Origin: Methylibium petroleiphilum PM1
GTDB taxonomy: Bacteria; Pseudomonadota; Gammaproteobacteria; Burkholderiales; Burkholderiaceae_C
Assembly: GCF_000015725.1 (NCBI RefSeq)
Contig: NC_008825.1
Span: forward strand, 1,116,001-1,180,000
Direction: 5' to 3'
DNA: 64,000 nucleotides
Made by a program: the position numbers and the translations under genes. Shown one piece after another: positions 56,496-64,000 of this stretch. The notes beneath the pieces were generated by a model, which had not been told where the DNA came from, made no database searches, and saw nothing but the letters and a program-made list of their open reading frames with translations. Every line of letters begins with the position of its first letter. Position 1 is the stretch's first letter.

Positions 56496-56725
56496 GGACG
56501 ATCCCGGGTGAAGGTTTGCGCCAGCGTGCGCGCCAGCCACTTGCCGAGCCCGCAGCCCAGCACGATGAATACCAGCCCGATCATCTGGGCGCCGCCGTAG
56601 CCGGGCGTGCCGACGAAATCGAAGCCCAGCAGCCGGCCGAGGCCCCAGCCGGCCAGCGCCCCGAGCACGAAGCCCAGGGCGTCGGCCACGCCGACGAGCA
56701 GGTCGCGACGGGTGTCGTTCTGCAT
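56492..56725 (-). CDS. Small AtpI-like membrane protein
   Basis: This 77-residue protein has two hydrophobic segments with glycine-rich motifs (VADALGFVLGALAGWGLGRL and MIGLVFIVLGCGLGKWLA), resembling the AtpI/Gln-zipper-type small membrane proteins. Function is unknown. It lies 11 bp after moxR and overlaps the GNAT gene by 4 bp, so it belongs to the same transcript. Confidence 0.7.
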   Translation of the reverse strand: MQNDTRRDLLVGVADALGFVLGALAGWGLGRLLGFDFVGTPGYGGAQMIGLVFIVLGCGLGKWLARTLAQTFTRDRP

Positions 56726-56736
56726 GCGTACCCCGC

Positions 56737-57591
56737 TCAGCGGTTGCGCTGCTGCATGAACACCAGCTTCTCGAACAGGCTCACGTCCTGCTCGTTCTTC
56801 AGCAGCGCGCCGAGCAGCGGCGGGATGGCGACCTTGTCGTCCTGGCTCTGCAGCGCGTCGAGCGGAATGTCCTCGGCCACCAGCAGTTTGAGCCAGTCGA
56901 GCAGTTCGCTGGTGCTGGGCTTCTTCTTGAGGCCGGGCAGGCCGCGCACGTCGTAGAAGCTCTTCAGCGCCGAGGCGAGCAGCTCCTTCTTCAGCGTGGG
57001 GAAGTGCACCTCGACGATCCTGCGCATCGTCTCGGCCTCGGGAAACTTGATGTAGTGGAAGAAGCAGCGGCGCAGGAAGGCGTCGGGCAGTTCCTTCTCG
57101 TTGTTGGAGGTGATGAACACCAGCGGCCGGTGTCGCGCCTTGACCATCTCGCGCGTCTCGTAGACGTGGAACTCCATGCGGTCGAGCTCGCGCAGCAGGT
57201 CGTTCGGGAACTCGATGTCGGCCTTGTCGATCTCGTCGATCAGCAGCGCCACCGGTTGCTCGGCGGTGAAGGCCTGCCACAGTACGCCCTTGACGATGTA
57301 GTTGCGGATGTCGCGCACGCGCTCGGCGCCGTCGGGCCCCGCGAGCTGGCTGTCACGCAGGCGGCTCACCGCGTCGTACTCGTACAGGCCTTGCTGCGCC
57401 TTGGTGGTGCTCTTGATGTGCCATTGCAGCAACGGCAATTTCAGAGCCGCGGCCACCTCTTCGGCCAGCATCGTCTTGCCGGTTCCGGGCTCGCCCTTGA
57501 TGAGCAACGGCCGCTGCAGCGTGATGGCGGCATTGACCGCCAGCATCAGGTCGGGCGTGGCGACGTACTGGTCGGAACCTGCATATTTCAT
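56737..57591 (-). CDS. MoxR-family AAA+ ATPase
   Basis: This 284-residue MoxR chaperone-type ATPase has Walker A GEPGTGKT (residues 33-40), Walker B LLIDEID (116-122) and the sensor segment TSNNEKELPDAFLRRC. MoxR proteins remodel protein complexes with VWA partners such as the CoxE-like protein encoded at 54576-55757. It is the first gene of the run leading to tamA/tamB and starts divergently from cytochrome c4. Confidence 0.92.
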   Translation of the reverse strand: MKYAGSDQYVATPDLMLAVNAAITLQRPLLIKGEPGTGKTMLAEEVAAALKLPLLQWHIKSTTKAQQGLYEYDAVSRLRDSQLAGPDGAERVRDIRNYIVKGVLWQAFTAEQPVALLIDEIDKADIEFPNDLLRELDRMEFHVYETREMVKARHRPLVFITSNNEKELPDAFLRRCFFHYIKFPEAETMRRIVEVHFPTLKKELLASALKSFYDVRGLPGLKKKPSTSELLDWLKLLVAEDIPLDALQSQDDKVAIPPLLGALLKNEQDVSLFEKLVFMQQRNR

Positions 57592-57623
57592 GGCGGGGAG
57601 AGTCGGCTGAGGGTGTCCAAATC

Positions 57624-57644
57624 AGTATAGGGGGCCCGTATACT
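57624..57644. promoter_or_regulatory. Back-to-back -10 elements for moxR and cytochrome c4
   Basis: The sequence AGTATA (57624-57629) ... TATACT (57639-57644) is symmetrical: each strand reads TATACT as a -10 box pointing outward, toward moxR (start 57591) and toward cytochrome c4 (start 57675). No convincing -35 boxes are seen. The arrangement suggests divergent promoters that compete or share a regulator. Confidence 0.45.
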
Positions 57645-57674
57645 CCGCCGCTGAACTCAACCCACCGCCGGACC

Positions 57675-58337
57675 ATGAAGACACTGTTCCCCGCGATGAT
57701 CGCGCTGCTTGCGATGACCTTTGCCGCCACGACGCAAGCGCAAGACAAGGCCGGCGACGCCGCGGCCGGCCAGAAGAAGAACGCCATGTGCATCGGCTGC
57801 CACGGCATCGTCGGCTACCAGGCGAGCTTCCCGGAGATCTACAAGGTGCCGATGATCGCGGGCCAGAACGCGAAGTACATCGTGGCCGCGCTGACCGCCT
57901 ACAAGAAGGGTGACCGCAAGCACCCGACGATGCGCAGCATCTCCGAGTCGCTGAGCGAGCAGGACATGGCCGACCTCGCCGCGTACTACGAAGCCGAAGG
58001 CGGCGCGCGCGCCGAGCTGCCGGCCGAGCCGGCGAAGGCGCCGGATCCCGCGATCGCTGAACTGCTGACCAAGGGCAGCTGTGCCGCCTGCCACGGTGCG
58101 AACTTCAGCAAGCCCATCGACGGCAGCTACCCGAAGCTGGCGGGCCAGCACGCCGATTACCTATACGTCGCCCTGAAGGCCTACGCGACCCAGGGCAACC
58201 CCAACGTCGGCCGCAGCCACGCGATCATGGGCGCCCAGGTCAAGGCGTTCAGCCACGCCGAGCTCAAGGGCCTGTCGAACTACATGGCCGCGCTGCCGAC
58301 CGATCTGAAGACGGTGCCGCAGTCGAAGTTCAAGTAG
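57675..58337 (+). CDS. Dihaem cytochrome c4
   Basis: This 220-residue periplasmic electron carrier has a signal peptide (MIALLAMTFAATTQAQ) and two CxxCH haem sites: CIGCH (39-43) and CAACH (136-140). The two halves are similar class-I domains joined by a Pro/Ala-rich linker (LPAEPAKAPDPAI). Methionine ligands probably lie in HPTMRSIS and HAIMGAQ. It feeds electrons to terminal oxidases or other acceptors. An intrinsic terminator follows. Confidence 0.94.
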   Translation: MKTLFPAMIALLAMTFAATTQAQDKAGDAAAGQKKNAMCIGCHGIVGYQASFPEIYKVPMIAGQNAKYIVAALTAYKKGDRKHPTMRSISESLSEQDMADLAAYYEAEGGARAELPAEPAKAPDPAIAELLTKGSCAACHGANFSKPIDGSYPKLAGQHADYLYVALKAYATQGNPNVGRSHAIMGAQVKAFSHAELKGLSNYMAALPTDLKTVPQSKFK

Positions 58338-58371
58338 TCCGCCGCATCCTGCGTCGGCAAGGAGCCGCCCG

Positions 58372-58394
58372 ACCGCCAGGTCCGGCGGTTTTTT
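58372..58394 (+). terminator. Intrinsic terminator after cytochrome c4
   Basis: A 6-bp stem (ACCGCC / GGCGGT) with an AGGTCC loop is followed by six T residues, 35 bp after the cytochrome stop. Confidence 0.8.
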
Positions 58395-58495
58395 CACGCC
58401 CGCTGCGTGTTTGGTGTGCGGATGCGGCGCTCCGGCTTCAGTGCGCCCGGCTGCGGTCGATAGCGCAGCATGACCACGTTCGACGGAGAAGCGGC

Positions 58496-59725
58496 GTGCT
58501 GAAGAGAATCACGGTGGACCAGCTGCGGCCCGGCATGTACCTGCACGAGCTGTGCGGCTCTTGGATGGAGCATCCGTTCTGGCGCTCCAAGTTCGTGCTG
58601 CGCGATCCGGCCGACATCGCCAAGATCCGCGATAGCGGGATCGGCGAGGTGTGGATCAACGTCGAGGTCGGCATGGATGTCGAGGGCGGCATCAGCGAGT
58701 CCGACGTGCGCGAGGAGATCGAGCGCGAACTCGAGGCGGCAGCCACTGCGCCCAGCCCCTTGATCGAACTGCCGCGCTCACGGGACGAGGAGCTGGCGCA
58801 GGCTCGCAAGGTGATCGGTCGTTCGCGCGAGGCCGTGCAATCGATGTTCGCCGAGGCCCGGCTGGGTCGCGCGATGGATGTCGAGCAGGGGCGGCGCCTG
58901 GTGGAGGAGATCGCCGGCTCGGTGATGAGCAGTCCGGGCACCCTGGTGAGCCTGGCGCGCCTCAAGACAACCGATACCTACACCTACCTGCATTCCGTGG
59001 CCGTGTGCGCCCTGATGGTGTCGCTGGGCCGCCAGCTGGGCCTGCGCGAGGCGCAAGTGCGCGAGGCGGGTCTGGCCGGCCTGATGCACGACCTGGGCAA
59101 GGCGGTGATGCCGAGCCCGGTGCTGAACAAGCCGGGACGCCTGACCGACGAGGAGTTCGCGATCATCCGCACCCATCCGGAGCGGGGCCATGCGCTGCTC
59201 CTCGAGGCCGGCAATGCGCCCCCGGACGTGCTCGATGTCTGCCTGCACCACCACGAGAAGGTCGACGGCAGCGGCTACCCGCACCGGCTGGCCGGCGACA
59301 AGATCTCGCTGATCGCCAAGATGGGTGCGGTGTGCGACGTCTACGACGCCATCACCTCGAACCGCCCCTACAAGGCCGGCTGGGACCCCGGCGAGTCGCT
59401 GCGCCAGATGGCGCAGTGGAAAGGGCACTTCGACCCGCTGGTCTTCCAGGCCTTCGTCAAGACGGTCGGCATCTACCCGGTCGGTTCGCTGGTGAGGCTG
59501 CAGACCGGGCGGCTGGCGGTGGTGATCCAGCAGAACCCGGCGTCGCTGCTGACGCCCAAGGTCAAGGTGTTCTTCAGCACCAAGTCCAACCAGCGCATCC
59601 TGCCGGAGGAGATCGATCTCGGCGGACCCTGGTGCCAGGACAAGGTGATTGCCTGCGAGCCGCCGGACAAGTGGCCGTTCAAGGACATCGACCGGCTCTG
59701 GGCTGGGGAGGCCGCCAGACCCTGA
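58496..59725 (+). CDS. HD-GYP domain cyclic di-GMP phosphodiesterase
   Basis: This 409-residue enzyme degrades cyclic di-GMP. It has an N-terminal DUF3391 domain (residues ~1-130, starting MLKRITVDQLRPGMYLHELC) and the HD-GYP domain: metal ligands include His166, His198-Asp199 (MHDLGK) and HHHEKVDGSGYP (251-262), with the GYP triad intact, followed by DVYDAITSNRPYK. GTG at 58496 is the start. It would control biofilm or motility, possibly EPS output. Confidence 0.93.
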   Translation: MLKRITVDQLRPGMYLHELCGSWMEHPFWRSKFVLRDPADIAKIRDSGIGEVWINVEVGMDVEGGISESDVREEIERELEAAATAPSPLIELPRSRDEELAQARKVIGRSREAVQSMFAEARLGRAMDVEQGRRLVEEIAGSVMSSPGTLVSLARLKTTDTYTYLHSVAVCALMVSLGRQLGLREAQVREAGLAGLMHDLGKAVMPSPVLNKPGRLTDEEFAIIRTHPERGHALLLEAGNAPPDVLDVCLHHHEKVDGSGYPHRLAGDKISLIAKMGAVCDVYDAITSNRPYKAGWDPGESLRQMAQWKGHFDPLVFQAFVKTVGIYPVGSLVRLQTGRLAVVIQQNPASLLTPKVKVFFSTKSNQRILPEEIDLGGPWCQDKVIACEPPDKWPFKDIDRLWAGEAARP

Positions 59726-59784
59726 GGGGATTGCAGGGCCTGTCTACACTGCGCGCTCCGCCGCCCGCGCGCACGAGACCTGCC

Positions 59785-61371
59785 ATGCCGACCTTCCTTC
59801 GAGCCGCAACGTTGCTGCTGCTGGCCGCGCTGGCCACAGCCGGCTCGGCGCAGACGCTGCGCTGGGCCAGCCAGGGCGATGTCCAGACCCTGGACCCCCA
59901 CTCCCAGAACGAGTCGCTGACCAACCAGATCAACGGCCAGGTCTACGAGTCGCTGGTCAATCGCGACCGGCATCTCGCCATCGAGCCGGTGCTCGCCGCC
60001 GAGTGGCAGCAGATCTCGCCGACCGTGTGGCGGCTGAAGCTGCGGCCCCAGGTCCGCTTCCACGACGGCAGCCCGTTCACCGCGGACGACGTGGTGTTCT
60101 CGGTGCTGCGGGCGCGCGATCCCGCGTCGGCGATCCGCGTCTACGCCAGCGCGTTGGGCGAGCCGAAGAAGCTCGACGCTCTGACGGTGGAGTTCCGGCT
60201 GGCGCAGGTGAACCCGATCTTCCTGCAGCACCTCAGCACGGTGCAGATCATGAGCCGCGCCTGGAGCGAGAAGCACGGTGCCGCCCGGCCGCTGGACTTC
60301 AAGAACAAGCAGGAAGGTCATGCATCGCTGAACACCAACGGCACCGGCCCGTTCATGCTGGTCTCGCGCCAGCCGGACGTGAAGACGGTCTACAAGCGCA
60401 ACCCGGCCTGGTGGGGCCGCTTCGCGGGCAACCTGCAGCAGGTGGTCTACACGCCGGTGAAGAGCGATGCGACGCGCTCTGCCGCGCTGATCTCCGGCGA
60501 GCTCGACTTCGTGCTCGACCCGGCGCCGCAGGACATCGCCCGGCTGCGCAACACGGCCGGCGTGCAGGTCGTCGACGGACCGGAGAATCGCGTCCTGTTC
60601 ATCGGCATGGATCAGGCGCGCGACAAGCTGTTGTACGGTCGGGTGCCCGGCGACCGCAACCCCTTCAAGGACGTGCGGGTGCGCAAGGCGCTTTACCAGG
60701 CCATCGACATCGAGACGATCAAGACGAAGCTGATGCGTGGGCAGGCCTTGCCCACCGGCGGCATCACGCCGTCTCCGCTGGGCGCCTACAACGATGCGGC
60801 GCTGGAGAAGCGCCTGCCGTTCGACCTGGCGGCGGCCCGGCAGCTGATGCAGGCCGCAGGCTACCCCGAGGGCTTCGGGGTCACGCTGGACTGCCCGAAC
60901 AACCGCTACATCAACGACGAGGAGATCTGCCTCGCGCTGGCGGCCATGTGGTCGCAGCTGAAGGTGAAGGTGCAGGTCAACGCGATGCCGCGCAGCACCT
61001 ATTTCGCGAAGCTGGAGAAGCTGGACACCTCGCTGTACCTGCTGGGCTGGGGCGGTTCGATCACCGATGCCGAGACCACGCTGACGCCGGTGCTGCGCAG
61101 CCGCATCCCGGGCGATACGGGCGGTGTCGGGAGCTGGAACTTCGGCGGCGTCAAGGATGCCAGGCTCGACGAACTGGCCGCGGCGTCCAGCAGCGAGGCC
61201 GATCCGAAGAAGCGCGAGGCACTGGTCAAGGCGGCGCTGGCCCGCCACAACGAGCTGGTGCTGCACCTGCCGCTGCACCGGCAGATCGTGCCGTGGGCGG
61301 CGCGCAGCAACGTGACGGTGGTCCACCGCGCCGACAACTGGCTCGAGTGGTCGTGGATCAGTGTCAAGTGA
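59785..61371 (+). CDS. ABC transporter substrate-binding protein, family 5 (peptide/nickel type)
   Basis: This 528-residue periplasmic binding protein has a signal peptide (RAATLLLLAALATAGSA) and family-5 segments: LRWASQGDVQTLDPHSQNE, RPQVRFHDGSPFTADDVVFS, NTNGTGPFML and DVRVRKALYQAIDIETI. It binds peptides or similar small molecules for import. No permease or ATPase gene of the system is nearby, so it is an orphan here. The ATG at 59785 gives a proper signal peptide. Confidence 0.88.
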   Translation: MPTFLRAATLLLLAALATAGSAQTLRWASQGDVQTLDPHSQNESLTNQINGQVYESLVNRDRHLAIEPVLAAEWQQISPTVWRLKLRPQVRFHDGSPFTADDVVFSVLRARDPASAIRVYASALGEPKKLDALTVEFRLAQVNPIFLQHLSTVQIMSRAWSEKHGAARPLDFKNKQEGHASLNTNGTGPFMLVSRQPDVKTVYKRNPAWWGRFAGNLQQVVYTPVKSDATRSAALISGELDFVLDPAPQDIARLRNTAGVQVVDGPENRVLFIGMDQARDKLLYGRVPGDRNPFKDVRVRKALYQAIDIETIKTKLMRGQALPTGGITPSPLGAYNDAALEKRLPFDLAAARQLMQAAGYPEGFGVTLDCPNNRYINDEEICLALAAMWSQLKVKVQVNAMPRSTYFAKLEKLDTSLYLLGWGGSITDAETTLTPVLRSRIPGDTGGVGSWNFGGVKDARLDELAAASSSEADPKKREALVKAALARHNELVLHLPLHRQIVPWAARSNVTVVHRADNWLEWSWISVK

Positions 61372-61394
61372 GGCGGCGGCCCGCGCCGCCGACC

Positions 61395-61826
61395 TCAGCG
61401 CGTCGCGCGCCGCCGCACGCAGTCGATGTAGGCCTCGCCGTCCGGCGGCAACCCACTGCGCTGCGAGGTCCAGATCATCTCGCCCAGGCATTCCATCATT
61501 TCGTGCTGGGCCTCGTGGGCCGAGCCGCGGCGGGCCGCGAGCAGCTCGAAGGCCTGCTTGATGCCGCGCGGCTGGTCGACGCCCACCTGCTCGGTGATCG
61601 ACAGGTGCATCGACAGGTGCAGGAAGGGGTTGGTGCGGCCGTCCTCGACGCTGTAGCGGGCCGCCACCGCGGTGTCGGCGTCGGCGAGGTCGGCGTGGTA
61701 TTCGGGGTGCTGGCCGATCCAGTCGGCGGCCATCGCCTCGATCGGTGCAAGCACCTCGGCGGCCTGGTGTTTGCGCTGCACCTCGCAGAAGAAGCGGCGG
61801 ACGTCGTGCTGGGAGGGCGTGAACAT
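61395..61826 (-). CDS. DUF1841-family protein
   Basis: This 143-residue protein of the DUF1841 family is recognised by the start MFTPSQHDVRRFFCEV and the histidine-rich centre NPFLHLSMHLSITEQ, with Cys/Met residues toward the end (HEMMECLGEMIWTSQRSG). Widespread in betaproteobacteria; function is unknown. It lies 47 bp before the convergent family-5 gene end. Confidence 0.88.
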   Translation of the reverse strand: MFTPSQHDVRRFFCEVQRKHQAAEVLAPIEAMAADWIGQHPEYHADLADADTAVAARYSVEDGRTNPFLHLSMHLSITEQVGVDQPRGIKQAFELLAARRGSAHEAQHEMMECLGEMIWTSQRSGLPPDGEAYIDCVRRRATR

Positions 61827-61873
61827 TGCACCATTGTCGCGCCGGCGCGGCAGGCGCCGGGGTGCGAGGGACT

Positions 61874-62515
61874 TCAGTCGATGCGCCAGGCTGGCAGCTG
61901 CCAGTTGCGCCAAAGCACCAGTGCGCGCAGCAGCACCGTGAGGAGCGTCCCGGCGATCAGCGCGGCAGTCTCGCTGCCGTCGAGGCTGTGCACCGCCACC
62001 ACGGCCCAGCCGCCGGCGAAGGCGCACACGGCGTACGGCCGGTGGTCGCTGAAGGCCGCCGGGATTTCGTTGCACACGATGTCGCGCAGCACGCCACCGA
62101 AGACCGCGGTGACGACACCCATCAGCACCGACACCAGCGCCGGCAGCGGTGTGGCGAGCGCGATCAGCGTGCCGCTGGCGGCGAACAGCCCGAGGCCCAG
62201 CGCATCGGGCCAGACGATCGCGCGCTCGGTGGGCTGGAAGTGGCGACCGCGCATGAACAGCATCGCGATCACGGCCAGCGCCACGATGGCCCAGACGTAC
62301 TGTGCATGCTGCACCCAGAAGAACGGTCGGCGGTCGAGCAGCACGTCGCGCAGCGTGCCGCCGCCGAAGGCGGTGAGGCCGGCGACCACCACGACGCCGA
62401 CCGCATCGAGCCGCTTGCGCGCCGCCTCCATCAGGCCCGACAGCGCGAAGGCCAGCATCGCGGCCCACTCGGCCACGAGCAGGGCGGTCGCAAGGTTCAG
62501 CGGGTGGGCGGGCAT
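61874..62515 (-). CDS. TRIC-family (UPF0126, YadS-like) membrane protein
   Basis: This 213-residue protein has six to seven hydrophobic helices with the duplicated UPF0126 motifs GLTAFGGGTLRDVLLDRRPFF and MGVVTAVFGGVLRDIVCNEIP, hallmarks of prokaryotic TRIC-like cation channels. It probably moves potassium or small metabolites such as glycine. The ATG at 62515 (MPAHPLNLATALL) is preferred over longer in-frame starts. It starts divergently from the TSUP gene with a 15-bp gap. Confidence 0.88.
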   Translation of the reverse strand: MPAHPLNLATALLVAEWAAMLAFALSGLMEAARKRLDAVGVVVVAGLTAFGGGTLRDVLLDRRPFFWVQHAQYVWAIVALAVIAMLFMRGRHFQPTERAIVWPDALGLGLFAASGTLIALATPLPALVSVLMGVVTAVFGGVLRDIVCNEIPAAFSDHRPYAVCAFAGGWAVVAVHSLDGSETAALIAGTLLTVLLRALVLWRNWQLPAWRID

Positions 62516-62530
62516 TGGGGCGGACCATTC

Positions 62531-63298
62531 ATGACGGCCGACATCATCACCGATCCCGTCTTCTATGCGGTGGCCGTGCCCGCGGTGCTGCTGATGGGCG
62601 TGAGCAAGAGCGGCTTCGGGGCCGGCTTCGGCGCGCTCGCGACGCCGCTGATGGCGGTCGCGCTGCCGGTCCCCCAGGCGGCGGCGATCATGCTGCCCCT
62701 GCTCGCCGTGATGGATGCCTTCGGCCTGGCCGCACTGTGGCGCGAGGCCGACCGCTCGCTGCTCCGGCTGACGCTGCCGGCCGGCCTGCTGGGCACCGCG
62801 CTGGGAACGCTCAGCTTCGGGCTGTTGCCGACGTCGACCGTGGCGGGCATCGTCGGCGCGCTGACGCTGCTGTTCCTTGCGCAGCGCCAGTTCTTCCCGC
62901 CGCGCGCCGAAGCCCCACCGCCGCCGCGCTGGTGGGGCTTCGGGCTCGGCATCGCTGCCGGCTACACCAGCTTCGTCGCGCATGCCGGCGGGCCGCCGGC
63001 GCTCGCCTACCTGATGCCCCTGAAGCTGCGCCCGCTGGTGTTCGCCGGCACGACGGCGGTGTTCTTCGCGGCGGTCAATGCGTCGAAATGGATCCCGTAC
63101 GCGTGGCTCGGCCTGATCGACCTGCGGAACCTGACCACCTCGCTGCTGCTGATGCCGCTGGCGCCCATCGGCGTGTGGATCGGGGTGCGCCTGGCCCGGC
63201 GCGTCGAGCCCACGCTGTTCTACCGCCTGCTCTCGCTCGGCATGCTGCTGACCGGCGTGAAGCTGCTGTGGGACGGTCTGCGGGGCTGGGGGGCTTAG
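62531..63298 (+). CDS. TSUP (TauE/SafE) family transporter
   Basis: This 255-residue protein has about eight transmembrane helices. The family hallmark is the duplicated motif, here GVSKSGFGAGFGALATPLMA near the N-terminus and VAHAGGPPALAYLMPLKL in the second half. Family members export sulfite, sulfonates or other organic anions. The specific substrate is unknown. Start is the ATG at 62531. Confidence 0.88.
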   Translation: MTADIITDPVFYAVAVPAVLLMGVSKSGFGAGFGALATPLMAVALPVPQAAAIMLPLLAVMDAFGLAALWREADRSLLRLTLPAGLLGTALGTLSFGLLPTSTVAGIVGALTLLFLAQRQFFPPRAEAPPPPRWWGFGLGIAAGYTSFVAHAGGPPALAYLMPLKLRPLVFAGTTAVFFAAVNASKWIPYAWLGLIDLRNLTTSLLLMPLAPIGVWIGVRLARRVEPTLFYRLLSLGMLLTGVKLLWDGLRGWGA

Positions 63299-63417
63299 GA
63301 TGCGGGCCCGGCGGTGCCTTCCGGTGCCGCGCGTCCAGCCGCAGGATCCCGCATGAAGCCTCGTTCGATCATCGTCACGGTGCACCCGGCCGCGCGCGGC
63401 GCGGTCCGCTGGCCCGC

Positions 63418-64000
63418 ATGAGCGGCAGCCTGCATTTCGCGCGGGATCCGGCCGATCCCCGCATCGGCGTCCTGACGCTGTCGAACGCGGGCAAGCTCAA
63501 CGCGATCGGCGTCGCCATGTGGCGCGAGCTCGGGACGCTGGCGGCGACGCTGGATGCGCTGCAGCCGACGCTGCACGCGGTGATCGTCCGTGGCGAGGGC
63601 GGCGACTTCGCGGCCGGAGCCGACATCGCAGAGTTCCCGGCGCACCGCTTCTCCACCCAGGCGCTGCGCGACTACCACGAGCGCCTGGTCGCGCCGGCAC
63701 TGCACGCGCTGCTCGCGACGGACGTACCGCTCGTGGCGCAGATCGAGGGGGGCTGCATCGGCGGCGGCCTGGAGATCGCCGCCTGTTGCGACCTGCGCAT
63801 CGCCCGGCGCGGCGCGCGCTTCGGCATCCCGATCGCCCATCTCGGCTTTCCGATGGCGCCCGACGAACTTGCGGTGGTGCTGAGCGCGGTGGGCCGGGCG
63901 AACGCGGCCGAACTGCTGCTGGAGGCCCGCCTGCTGGACACCGACGAGGCGCTGCGGCGCGGCCTGGTACAGCGCGTCGTGGACGACGTGGCAGCCGAGG
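63418..64000 (+). CDS. Enoyl-CoA hydratase/isomerase (N-terminal part, runs off window)
   Basis: This is the first ~194 residues of a crotonase-fold enzyme, continuing beyond the right edge. Features: the start VLTLSNAGKLNAIGVAMWRE, the oxyanion-hole loop GGDFAAGADIAEFP, the segment EGGCIGGGLEIAACCDLRIA and the region RFGIPIAHLGFPMAPDELA. Whether it is a hydratase, isomerase or other crotonase cannot be decided; the second catalytic Glu position is not certain. It starts 119 bp after the TSUP gene. Confidence 0.88.
   Translation, partial: MSGSLHFARDPADPRIGVLTLSNAGKLNAIGVAMWRELGTLAATLDALQPTLHAVIVRGEGGDFAAGADIAEFPAHRFSTQALRDYHERLVAPALHALLATDVPLVAQIEGGCIGGGLEIAACCDLRIARRGARFGIPIAHLGFPMAPDELAVVLSAVGRANAAELLLEARLLDTDEALRRGLVQRVVDDVAAE

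Overview
The window is about 64 kb of GC-rich DNA from a betaproteobacterium, most likely a member of the Burkholderiales (Rubrivivax/Methylibium/Leptothrix-like). I base this on codon use and on gene content and order, such as ubiJ-ubiB-fmdB-DUF502-aspS-nudB-EEP-clsB and moeB-ctpA. No species can be named from sequence alone. Most of the window is dense, ordinary chromosome with many ATGA or GTGA stop/start overlaps. Two stretches are accessory: an exopolysaccharide (EPS) locus at about 4.6-22.7 kb and a small integrase element at about 45.5-48.2 kb.

Layout. 1-2.2 kb: a TetR-regulated RND efflux operon on the minus strand, entering the window from the left edge, with a recognisable promoter and operator. 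2.4-4.5 kb: uppP, a LysR regulator and a DUF1127 mini-protein. 4.6-22.7 kb: the EPS locus. It has an initiating sugar-phosphate transferase, an EpsL-like outer-membrane protein, a beta-propeller protein, a CE4 deacetylase, a flippase, two GT4 glycosyltransferases, a WecG/TagA transferase, an acyltransferase and two unusual surface lipoproteins (beta-helix and TbpB-like). Two of these genes are broken by insertion sequences: the acyltransferase by an IS5-family element and one GT4 by an IS3-family element. In both cases the inverted repeats and target duplications are visible, and removing the element restores the reading frame, so the loss looks recent. No polymerase, co-polymerase or outer-membrane export channel is present in the window.

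22.9-32.1 kb: ubiquinone accessory genes ubiJ and ubiB, fmdB, a DUF502 protein, aspS, nudB, an EEP hydrolase, clsB, folE, and a short BLUF photoreceptor 5 nt after folE. 32.2-45.5 kb: a TonB-dependent receptor, an EamA transporter, a DUF748 protein, DUF429/DUF1232/nuclease genes in an overlapping run, arginase, a LOG-family protein, moeB, ctpA, and a ferric-type ABC ATPase divergent from its permease. 45.5-48.2 kb: a P4-type integrase, eleven GGGGACA heptamers, a small winged-helix-like ORF and TGCCCCC repeats, ending at the 3' end of a tRNA-Arg(CCT) gene. 48.3-57.6 kb: a minus-strand run moxR - small membrane protein - GNAT - VWA/CoxE - tamA - tamB. 57.7-64 kb: cytochrome c4, an HD-GYP phosphodiesterase, an orphan peptide-type binding protein, DUF1841, a TRIC-family channel, a TSUP transporter and the start of an enoyl-CoA hydratase.

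How the parts fit. UppP recycles the C55 lipid carrier on which the EPS transferase would act. TamA/TamB and the TonB receptor serve the outer membrane. FolE and NudB both handle pterin precursors. The most interesting non-gene structure is in the integrase element (iteron-like heptamers, TGCCCCC repeats, altered tRNA acceptor stem) and in the IS3 element (a textbook -1 frameshift signal). I found no wholly new multi-gene system that I could defend. The best leads are the heptamer array, the folE-BLUF pair and the two linker-rich surface lipoproteins of the EPS locus.
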